NCBI RefSeq assembly: GCF_903469665.1
Contig: NZ_CAGKLC010000038.1
Span: 1 to 41,263 of the forward strand
DNA length: 41,263 bases
Reading direction: 5' to 3'
From: Flavobacterium sp. UGB4466
GTDB lineage: Bacteria > Bacteroidota > Bacteroidia > Flavobacteriales > Flavobacteriaceae
Below, one piece after another: positions 29,025-35,676 of the stretch. The notes beneath the pieces are model-generated. The model had not been told where the DNA came from. It was given only the letters and a program-made list of their open reading frames with translations, and did not search any database. How positions within the stretch are numbered: position 1 is the stretch's first letter; every line of letters starts with the position of its first letter. A program made the position numbers and the translations under genes.

Positions 29025-29326
29025 ATGTGCAGTAACGACTTTTGGATGCAATTTGTTTTATTCGGAAGCGATTACAGCAACAATAATTGTTTAGAACAGA
29101 AAAAGAGTTTTCAAAAACATTCAAAAGACATAATATTCAAAAAATAGTGTCTCTTTTAAATTGTCGGTTTTTACTGCAATTGTAATTTTTCTTCACAAAA
29201 AAACTTTATCTTGGCAGAGAAAATAGAGGCTGTTTCTTCTGTAAATCCGGCTGATAACCGAGCCTAAAGGGATGCATTAGAAGCAGAGATTACAAAACAA
29301 TAAACCGTACCAAAAAACAGATAAGA
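29025..29326 (+). other. Intergenic leader of the AraC-type gene
   Basis: This stretch carries no convincing gene. TATCTTGG (29207-29214) is near the Bacteroidota -7 consensus TAnnTTTG, but no well-spaced -33 element was found. GGCT...AGCC around 29250-29265 could form a small hairpin. No riboswitch class was recognised. Confidence 0.4.
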
Positions 29327-30358
29327 ATGTTATCATCACATGAATTGTTATTCTTTTTTAGTGCCTTAGGGGCTTTTAATGGTTTCCTGCTTTCTTTATA
29401 TTTTGCGGTAAATGCCAAAAAGAAAATTTTTGCAAACTATTTTTTATCCTTGCTGTTACTGGTATTAAGCATCAGAATTATAAAATCGGTTTTCTTTTAT
29501 TTTAATCCTCACTTATCGAATACTTTTATTCAAATCGGACTTTCGGCCTGCATTCTTATTGGCCCTTTTCTTTTTTTATATCTCAGATCTTACAGTCCCT
29601 ATTCCAAATCAGTTTGGATTACACATACAATACCTTATTTGGTGATCATGGCAATTCTGGGAAGTCTTTATTCTTATGTCGAGCATCCTCAAATCTGGCG
29701 TGTGTGGATTGTAAAAGCCATATATCTTCAATGGTTGGTTTATATCGGTTTCTCTTTTAAATATATTCAGCCAATTCTTCAGAAAATCAAAGAGAAGGAG
29801 AGCTTAAAAAAGTTAGAAGTATGGTTTCTTAACATCTATTTTGGAGTTGCATTGGTATGGACTGCCTATACTTTTGCAGCCTATACTTCTTATATTGTCG
29901 GAGCATTATCGTTTACCTTTATTTTATACCTGATCATTTTACTTTTAATTTACGGAAATAGCCAGGAAACTACATTCTTTCAGGAAAAAGAGAGATACAA
30001 AAACAAAAGCATTGATAAAGAGACATTAGATCTAATGAGTCAAAAATTTTCTGTTATAGTAGAAAAAGAACTTTTTCTGAATTCCAATTTCACTTTGGAA
30101 GAAGCGGCAAAAGAATTAAAAGTAAGCAAACATATTTTATCCCAATATGTAAATGAAGTAGTAGGCAAATCCTTCTCCAATCTTATTAAAGAATACAGAA
30201 TAGAGAAAGCGAAAGAGCTATTAGAAACCGAAAAAAACTATACCATTGAAAGTTTGGGTTATGATAGTGGCTTCAATTCTAAATCAACTTTTTTCACCGC
30301 CTTTAAGAAACAAACCGGATTAACCCCTACCGAATATCAAAAACGGTACTCCAAATGA
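29327..30358 (+). CDS. Membrane-bound AraC-family transcription regulator
   Basis: A 343-residue protein with an N-terminal membrane domain of about seven hydrophobic helices (residues 5-215) and a C-terminal AraC-type DNA-binding domain (about 235-340). The latter has both helix-turn-helix units: FTLEEAAKELKVSKHILSQYVNEVVGKSF (shown here only as its first unit's key residues) and SLGYDSGFNSKSTFFTAFKKQTGLTPTEY-type second unit. Such 7-helix AraC proteins are common in Bacteroidota and are thought to sense a membrane or periplasmic signal. It lies beyond the cluster terminator and precedes the NTF2-domain genes, which it may control. Confidence 0.85.
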   Translation: MLSSHELLFFFSALGAFNGFLLSLYFAVNAKKKIFANYFLSLLLLVLSIRIIKSVFFYFNPHLSNTFIQIGLSACILIGPFLFLYLRSYSPYSKSVWITHTIPYLVIMAILGSLYSYVEHPQIWRVWIVKAIYLQWLVYIGFSFKYIQPILQKIKEKESLKKLEVWFLNIYFGVALVWTAYTFAAYTSYIVGALSFTFILYLIILLLIYGNSQETTFFQEKERYKNKSIDKETLDLMSQKFSVIVEKELFLNSNFTLEEAAKELKVSKHILSQYVNEVVGKSFSNLIKEYRIEKAKELLETEKNYTIESLGYDSGFNSKSTFFTAFKKQTGLTPTEYQKRYSK

Positions 30359-30462
30359 GTTCTAATTTATAGAATGAGACTTCAGTTTTATAATCTAAAC
30401 CCTGTAAACTAAGACGATACCGGACATTTGTATTCATTATTAATAACCTAAAAAAATTAAAA

Positions 30463-30924
30463 ATGAAAAAAGTGTTTTTGTTTATCGGATTAAGTCTGTT
30501 GTTTTTTAAATCAAATGCCCAAAGTCAAAATACTACTGATGACTGGAGTTTGATTCAAAAAACACTAAATCTCTACATAGATGGTCAGGCTACTGGCGAC
30601 TCTGTTAAAGTAGGTCAGGCATTTCACAGTTCCTGGCAGCTGAAAGGTTTCAGAGAAAAAGAATTCGTAGTCGTTCCCAAATCGAAGTATCTGGTAGGAT
30701 ACAAAAAACGAGATGTTAAACCTGATAATTGGTCAGGCCGCATCGTTTCTATTGATTTCACCAATAATGCAGCAAGTGCCAAAGTAGAGATCAGCACTGC
30801 AAAACTATTATTTGTAGACTATTTCAATCTTCTGAAAACAGATCAGGGCTGGTTTATTGTAGATAAAATTTCAACCCGTACTCCTCACAAAATCGTTGAT
30901 GCGGAAGTAAAACCAAAAGGATAG
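30463..30924 (+). CDS. Secreted NTF2-like/lumazine-binding-family protein
   Basis: A 153-residue protein with a signal peptide (cleavage near KSNAQS, about residue 20) and one NTF2-like domain of the 'putative lumazine-binding' type. Signs of the family are LNLYIDGQATGD near the start, a conserved AFH, SIDFTNNAASAKVEI and DYFNLLKTDQGWFIVDK. The biochemical role is unknown. The next gene carries the same domain fused to a DJ-1/PfpI domain, and the gap is only 44 bases to its best ATG, so the two probably work together. Confidence 0.8.
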   Translation: MKKVFLFIGLSLLFFKSNAQSQNTTDDWSLIQKTLNLYIDGQATGDSVKVGQAFHSSWQLKGFREKEFVVVPKSKYLVGYKKRDVKPDNWSGRIVSIDFTNNAASAKVEISTAKLLFVDYFNLLKTDQGWFIVDKISTRTPHKIVDAEVKPKG

Positions 30925-30968
30925 TCCAGTACTTTTTGTTCAAACTAAAACCGATAATCTCCAAAGAA

Positions 30969-32102
30969 ATGTTAAAAATAATCGTTTTATCACTAGTTTT
31001 TACAGGGCTGTATCCTCAAAGTACTCACGCACAAAAAAATATATTGTTTGTCACCTCAAATCAGGATTTTTATGGCAATACCAAAATAAGTACATCCAAT
31101 CACTTTGAAGAAATAGTAATTCCGTACGACATATTTACAAAGGCAGGCTACAAGGTAGATTTTATAAGTCCGAAGGGTGGAGCAATTCCTATTGGATACA
31201 TTAATGCTTCCGACAGTATCCAAAAAACATACTTATACAACAGTTGGTTTATGAGCAAATTGAAACAGACCAGAAAACCTGAAGAAGTTGCGGCTAATGA
31301 TTATTCTGCAATATTCTATACAGGCGGAGGTGCCGCGATGTTTGGGGTAGCCGAGAACCAGGTCATTCAGAAATTAGCAGGAGCAATCTATAAAAAAAAT
31401 GGAATTATCTCCACGATTTGCCACGGAACAGCAGGAATTGCTTATTTGAAAAACGAGAATGGAGTTTCACTCTATGCGGGACGAAAAATCACCGGTTTTC
31501 CGGATGAATTTGAAAGTAAAGAGATGGCCTATTACAAAACATTTCCCTTTTCGATGAATAAAGCAATCATTGACAATAAAGGTAATTTTGTTTATTCAGA
31601 AAAAGGAAGAGACGCTTTTTATATAACAGATGGCAGGTTTGTAACGGGGCAGGATCCTACTTCAGGCACAAAAGTAGCAAATGAGGTTCTAAGATTAATT
31701 AGGGAAAACGATAAAGAGGCAGGAAATAATACTGTAAAAAGCGACTTTGATCAAATCACCGAAGTTCTGTTAGATTATATGGAAGGTACGGCAGAAGGAC
31801 AGCCCGAAAGACTGAGAAAAGCCTTCCATCCCAATTTTAACTTATATACAGTAGCCAATGATACATTGTGGACACGTTCCGGTAAACAATATATCGCTAA
31901 CATAAAAACAGGGGAAAAATTAAACCGAATCGGACGTATTCTTGCCATTGATATGGAGAAAGATGCCGCAATTGCGAAAGTAGAAATTAAAGTACCCAAT
32001 TGGCGCACTTTTACAGATTACTTTCTAATTCTTAAATACGAAGGAAACTGGAAAATAATACACAAAAGCTACAGTTGGACAGCTATTCCTAAAAAAGAAT
32101 AA
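30969..32102 (+). CDS. DJ-1/PfpI-like protein fused to NTF2-like domain
   Basis: A 377-residue exported protein. I chose the ATG at 30969 because it gives a clean signal peptide ending near STHAQ (about residue 24); a TTG at 30936 would add 11 residues. The first domain (about 25-240) is DJ-1/PfpI-like: FYTGGGAAMFG and the nucleophile elbow STICHGTAG, with C151. The second (about 255-375) is NTF2/lumazine-binding-like and is clearly homologous to the protein just upstream (LLDYMEGTAEG, KAFHP, GRILAIDMEKDAAIAKVEI, DYFLILKYEGNWKIIHK). DJ-1 relatives include amidases, glyoxalases and chaperones; which applies here is unknown. The fusion beside a free copy of the second domain suggests duplication within the operon. 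Confidence 0.85.
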   Translation: MLKIIVLSLVFTGLYPQSTHAQKNILFVTSNQDFYGNTKISTSNHFEEIVIPYDIFTKAGYKVDFISPKGGAIPIGYINASDSIQKTYLYNSWFMSKLKQTRKPEEVAANDYSAIFYTGGGAAMFGVAENQVIQKLAGAIYKKNGIISTICHGTAGIAYLKNENGVSLYAGRKITGFPDEFESKEMAYYKTFPFSMNKAIIDNKGNFVYSEKGRDAFYITDGRFVTGQDPTSGTKVANEVLRLIRENDKEAGNNTVKSDFDQITEVLLDYMEGTAEGQPERLRKAFHPNFNLYTVANDTLWTRSGKQYIANIKTGEKLNRIGRILAIDMEKDAAIAKVEIKVPNWRTFTDYFLILKYEGNWKIIHKSYSWTAIPKKE

Positions 32103-32318
32103 ACCATAAAAAAACATCCGCTAACCGCAGTTTGATCAAATACGGTAATCCAATAAAAAGTCAGGATTTTTTCGATTAAATATATTGGGGTAAATTAAAA
32201 AGTGAAATATCCTGAAAACCGTTATTTGGGCAAACTGCAACTAGTGGGAGTATTACGTAATAACAAAGATGAGGTCTCCGAAAATGGTTCAAAAATTAAT
32301 TAAAAACAATCAGATCCT
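32103..32318 (+). other. Intergenic, nothing recognised
   Basis: AT-rich sequence between the DJ-1-like gene and a decayed serine hydrolase gene. No open frame, RNA gene or strong terminator was found. Confidence 0.5.
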
Positions 32319-32620
32319 ATGATAAACAAATTTTTATTGACCCTAATTATAGGTTCATTTTGGGTAATAAATATAAAGGCACAAGTCAAAAGCGACCAAA
32401 AAAATGATGCCTGTATAGTAGGAATTAAAAAGCAGTAGAATATTCCGGGCTTGGCTTTGGCCGTAATAAAGAATGGAGTGCTGATTCACAAAAAAAATAT
32501 GGGCTAGCAAATATTACAAATGTTACCGCTCCATAACTTTGATACTTTTATCGTTTAGGGATTTATTTTGCTCTAGTTGAGAAGTTTTTTTTGGAAAAGC
32601 AATGTAATCCTTCCATTTTG
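32319..32620 (+). pseudogene. Decayed serine hydrolase (class C beta-lactamase family)
   Basis: A start codon is followed by a good signal peptide (MINKFLLTLIIGSFWV...KAQ) and then by the N-terminus typical of beta-lactamase-family serine hydrolases. The frame is broken by an in-frame TAG at 32436-32438 directly before NIPGLALAVIKNGVLIHKK, where a lysine codon would be expected. It then loses one base, so that YGLANITNVTAP continues in another frame. After that come further stops, with scraps such as FYRLG and LVEK. The catalytic SxxK region is not recognisable and the rest of the gene is gone. It is a dead remnant; the right boundary is approximate. Confidence 0.75.
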
Positions 32621-32801
32621 GATGGATGATCGTATCATTTTGATAGGTATTGGTAAATTGAGAAAGATGTTTTTTTGTTTTAGTTGTTTGTTAGTCAGTG
32701 TTTTATTCTTTTTGAAAATGGTTTGGCATATCAATTGTTTCTAAAATGTTAATCGGAATACCGATACGAACAGGTGTAAAACAATATAAACTAGAGCAAC
32801 C
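32621..32801 (+). other. Intergenic, nothing recognised
   Basis: AT-rich sequence between the decayed hydrolase and a small membrane-peptide gene. It may include unrecognisable hydrolase debris. Confidence 0.4.
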
Positions 32802-32948
32802 ATGAATGAAGATAAAACAAGAAAGAAAAAAATAAAGAAATTAGGTATATCAAATAAAGCGATTCGGCAAAAAGACAGAGTTATCAATTTAATGGTATTT
32901 ACTACGATTTTTTTTATTGCACTTTTAATGATTTCACAAATAGTATAG
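32802..32948 (+). CDS. 48-residue membrane peptide, unknown
   Basis: A short gene: a basic N-terminal half (MNEDKTRKKKIKKLG) followed by a single hydrophobic helix (about residues 29-47). The layout of basic tail plus one membrane span, and a strong terminator 109 bases downstream on the same strand, support a real small gene. The family is not recognised. Confidence 0.5.
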   Translation: MNEDKTRKKKIKKLGISNKAIRQKDRVINLMVFTTIFFIALLMISQIV

Positions 32949-33056
32949 GTGCGATTGAATATGGACATAGAAAGAGTAAAATTTTCAGTAATCGAGAGTT
33001 TTACTTTTTTTGTTTTTAAATAGAATGCAGCTCAAAAAGATCTTTACAGTTGTGGC

Positions 33057-33097
33057 CTCAAAATGATATGTTTTTATCATTTTGAGACGTTTTTTTT
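33057..33097 (+). terminator. Intrinsic terminator
   Basis: CTCAAAATGATA (33057-33068) pairs perfectly with TATCATTTTGAG (33075-33086), loop TGTTTT, then ACG and eight T residues (33090-33097). It most likely ends the transcript of the 48-residue peptide gene. Confidence 0.85.
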
Positions 33098-33261
33098 AAG
33101 CACAAAAAGTACTTTTTAGATATAATATGCAAGAATATAAGGTTTTAATAGCAATGGAAAGACTATAAAAAATATTGGTATATAAGTTGGATGTAGTGGT
33201 TAACATTTTCATCCTATTGAGGAATAAAGATAGTAACAAATAAAATCCAAACGAAACGATT
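33098..33261 (+). other. Leader region of acetyltransferase gene
   Basis: No gene seen. AT-rich; probably holds the promoter for the acetyltransferase, although no exact TTTG/TAnnTTTG pair was identified. Confidence 0.4.
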
Positions 33262-33921
33262 ATGAGAACCATAACCTACAAAATAGAACCTATTGAAAGA
33301 CATTTTACGTTTTCGACCCTTTTAAAAAAACAACAAGCATCTTCACACCTTAAAGAAGCTGTAGAAATTCCCGATTTTAGTATTGAAAAAGCCAGACCTG
33401 TTCATACCTTTTGGATAAAGCAGATTTGTGAGGTAACACTTTCGTCTGCTATAGCTCGCGGAACCGGTATTTCAGGACGTTCTCCTGAGTTTCTTGAAAC
33501 TAAAATGAAAAAAGGAGAGGCAGTCATAGCCTTCGCCTCAGACGGAAGGTGGGCAGGTTTTTCTTTTATCTCTTCCTGGGAAAATGGAGAGTATGTTTCT
33601 AATTCCGGATTAATCGTCGCTCCTGAATTCAGGCACACCGGACTTGCTAAAAGAATTAAAACAAAAATTTTCGAACTCAGCCGTGAGAAATACCCCAATG
33701 CCCGTATATTCAGTCTGAGCACAGGTCTTGCGGTCATGAAAATGAACCATGAACTCGGTTTTGAACCCGTTACTTACTCAGAACTGACTACAGATGAAAT
33801 GTTTTGGGAAAATTGTAAATCCTGTGTGAACTGCCCAATACTGATAAACAAGGAAAGGAAAAATTGTTTGTGTACAGCAATGCTTTATGATCCGAAACAG
33901 AATACGACGATCGTAGATTAA
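33262..33921 (+). CDS. GNAT acetyltransferase with Cys-rich tail
   Basis: A 219-residue protein with a GNAT fold (about residues 45-175). The acetyl-CoA-binding region is SGLIVAPEFRHTGLAKRIK (R/Q-x-x-G-x-A type) and is preceded by the strand AVIAFASDGRWAGFSFI. The C-terminal tail has five cysteines (C185, C188, C191, C202, C204) in CKSCVNCP and NCLCTAMLYDP. From memory, acetyltransferases with this tail occur as the first gene of arginine-biosynthesis operons in Bacteroidota. Here the gene stands alone: no argininosuccinate synthase or other arg gene follows. It may be a paralogue or an operon remnant. The substrate is unknown. Confidence 0.8.
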   Translation: MRTITYKIEPIERHFTFSTLLKKQQASSHLKEAVEIPDFSIEKARPVHTFWIKQICEVTLSSAIARGTGISGRSPEFLETKMKKGEAVIAFASDGRWAGFSFISSWENGEYVSNSGLIVAPEFRHTGLAKRIKTKIFELSREKYPNARIFSLSTGLAVMKMNHELGFEPVTYSELTTDEMFWENCKSCVNCPILINKERKNCLCTAMLYDPKQNTTIVD

Positions 33922-33984
33922 GTAAAATTTTGAGGTTGTGTTTTGATGCCCCTAGTATCAAACAATACAATAAAACACTTTGGA

Positions 33985-34023
33985 AATAAAACAACAAAAC
34001 CCTCAACATTGTTGAGAGTTTTG
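33985..34023 (-). terminator. Terminator of the tRNA interrupted at 34030-34052
   Basis: On the - strand, CAAAACTCTCAACA (34023-34010) pairs with TGTTGAGGGTTTTG (34008-33995), with one mismatch, and is followed by TTGTTTTATTT. It lies immediately downstream of the tRNA 3' fragment, so it is most simply the original tRNA terminator left on the chromosomal side of an insertion. Confidence 0.75.
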
Positions 34024-34030
34024 TCTTCTG

Positions 34031-34052
34031 TGGAGAAAGAGGGATTCGAACC
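34031..34052 (-). other. tRNA 3' end fragment, probable attachment site
   Basis: On the - strand this reads GGTTCGAATCCC, the T-arm and loop of a tRNA, followed by TCTTTCTCCA, the rest of the T-stem, the acceptor strand and a discriminator A. The 5' side (TTA just before GG) no longer completes the T-stem and no anticodon arm follows, so only the last 22 or so bases of a tRNA are present. This is the classic scar left by integration of a mobile element into a tRNA 3' end. The amino-acid identity cannot be told. Confidence 0.75.
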
Positions 34053-34399
34053 TAAGCTCCGCATTCCGTTTTTATACTGCATTTTTTATATTTTTTTCTG
34101 CTGTGCCACGAATGCGCCACAAATTTCAAACTATGAATCTTAAGTTGTAACTATTTGCTTGTTAGTCGTTTATAATTCTTAATTAATTGTATGTCAAAAA
34201 TACAAATTTTTATGACATCACTAACAAAACATTTTTTAGCGCCACATTCTAACCTATACCTTTTGTCGCTTGATTTTAAAGTTGCTTTGTTTTGCAAAAT
34301 AGCCTGTGCCATGATTTTGCCAGAAAACTAATTATATTGGCAATTCAGTTAACGACCAGTTTGACTGTCTTAACTTTCTGTTGCAAAAAACATTGCTGC
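34053..34399 (+). other. Element end with GCCAC repeats, no gene
   Basis: About 350 bases with no credible gene. The motif GYGCCAC recurs: GTGCCAC and GCGCCAC side by side in TGTGCCACGAATGCGCCAC (34102-34120) and GCGCCAC near 34240. A related copy, GTGCCTCGATTACGCCAC, lies near 35450. They may be integrase arm-type sites near the attachment core. Confidence 0.4.
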
Positions 34400-34400
34400 T

Positions 34401-34433
34401 AAAAAAAAAGCTGACTCATTTCTGAGACAGCTT
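34401..34433 (-). terminator. Terminator of the secreted-protein gene
   Basis: On the - strand AAGCTGTCTCA (34433-34423) pairs with TGAGTCAGCTT (34418-34408), one mismatch, loop of four, and runs into a string of nine T residues. It begins 19 bases after the stop codon of the gene at 34452-35252. Confidence 0.88.
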
Positions 34434-34451
34434 CTTTGTTTTATTCTTAAA

Positions 34452-35252
34452 CTAATTTTCTCCTGTAAGAGTCTTTATTGAACCTAATTTTAAAGTTTTT
34501 GCTACAAAATAGCCACTATCAGATGTAGCAGGTTTATTAGTGTATTTTTCGGTAAGTGCAGCTGTATTAAGTTTTGCAATACTACCTCCAAGTGTAGATC
34601 CAGCAAGAGCGCCTCCAATGGTTATTAAATTATTAAGGTTGATAGAATGAAGACTAATTAGCCTCTTTGTACTGAATTCTGAGGTACTGGAATAATTTTT
34701 GGCATCAGCTGATATATAATAATTTCCGCTGGCTGAAATTTTTGCCTCATTGAATAATCTCGTCGTAAGCGAGCAATAATTAACATTGTCGACAAAATCG
34801 ACCTGATAACCTTTTCTTATTAAATTTTCGGCATACATAAAAGTTTGAGTTTTTACATTCGGTTCTGTTGCAAAATTAGGCACACGATAATCAAGTACAT
34901 CCTCTAAAACAACTTCTAGTAAATGTGTCACAGTCACTGAGGTTGAAAAAAAGGCAAGGTATTTCGCGGAAGCTACCGTTTCTTTTGTAACCATGCTTTG
35001 AAAAATTATTCTATTATTATAAACAGGTTCATATTTTTTCAACTGCTCGGTAGATAATATTTGAAAATACTCAAATTCATCTTTTTTCCCGGGCTTATAA
35101 TATATAAGAGCTCCTATAAGTTGTTCCGGTTTAACGTTTGTATCAAACGTAACCATGCTTGCTGTCTTAAAAACATCTTCAGCTTTTTGAGTTTGAGCAA
35201 AAGAACTGAACGCTGTACCAACAGTGAGAAGTAAGGTAATTAACTGTTTCAT
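34452..35252 (-). CDS. Secreted protein of unknown function
   Basis: A 266-residue protein with a signal peptide (MKQLITLLLTVGTAFSSFAQ, cleavage near residue 20) and no lipobox. I do not recognise the family. The mature part starts AEDVFKTAS and includes a central stretch DVLDYRVPNF. Near the C-terminus (about residues 211-229) is a small-residue helix rich in glycine (IGGALAGSTLGGSIAKL), a glycine-zipper-like pattern that could insert in a membrane or oligomerise. It is the outermost gene of the mobile element and has its own terminator. Confidence 0.75.
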   Translation of the reverse strand: MKQLITLLLTVGTAFSSFAQTQKAEDVFKTASMVTFDTNVKPEQLIGALIYYKPGKKDEFEYFQILSTEQLKKYEPVYNNRIIFQSMVTKETVASAKYLAFFSTSVTVTHLLEVVLEDVLDYRVPNFATEPNVKTQTFMYAENLIRKGYQVDFVDNVNYCSLTTRLFNEAKISASGNYYISADAKNYSSTSEFSTKRLISLHSINLNNLITIGGALAGSTLGGSIAKLNTAALTEKYTNKPATSDSGYFVAKTLKLGSIKTLTGEN

Positions 35253-35676
35253 AATTAGTTATTTTTTAAATTGGATTGAAAAATAATTGAAATTAGATCT
35301 TTATAAACTAAAACTATTAAGTATAAATACCTGTTTTTAAATTAAAAACTTCGGAACAAGAGAATTAAAAAAGAAAACAAAATACAGTTTATAACCTCAA
35401 CTTGTTAGGTGTTTATTTTGCTGAAATTTTAATTCTTCAAAGTGCCTTGTGCCTCGATTACGCCACAAAACTTTGGACTGGGGAATATCGTTAAAAACGC
35501 TTCAAGTTTATGTGGCAAAAAGGTTTCCATTTCATTGTAGGAGTGATTATGATGAGCAAATAAAAGAAGGTGTAAAGTAAGAAATATTTACACCTTTTTT
35601 ACTAGAAGGTCTTTGCGGAACTATTACAGGGTATGCTTAGAAACTCTTTTATTGCTCTGTTTTTTTTATAATACTT
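35253..35676 (+). other. Non-coding gap with an orphan terminator
   Basis: No convincing gene. A + strand frame of about 50 codons ends in DEQIKEGVK just before the terminator at 35567-35600 but has no start codon. A GTGCCTC...GCCAC repeat (about 35449-35466) echoes the repeats next to the tRNA fragment. Confidence 0.4.
35567..35600 (+). terminator. Intrinsic terminator without an upstream gene
   Basis: AAGGTGTAAA (35567-35576) pairs perfectly with TTTACACCTT (35587-35596), and the right arm runs into six T residues (35595-35600). It faces the + strand, where no gene is visible for over 1 kb upstream, so it may end a small RNA or a deleted gene. It could also work in reverse to insulate the ATPase gene, although the T-run favours +. 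Confidence 0.75.

Noticed and set aside
28935..29147. 70-codon frame after the phosphopantetheinyl transferase gene
   Set aside because: It runs straight through a clear intrinsic terminator at 28989-29024.
29225..29326. Possible riboswitch before the AraC-type gene
   Set aside because: Some GGCT/AGCC pairing is present, but no known consensus (TPP, cobalamin, SAM) could be matched.
33943..34143. 66-codon frame across the tRNA fragment
   Set aside because: It is read through the terminator and the tRNA 3' end, which explain the sequence better.
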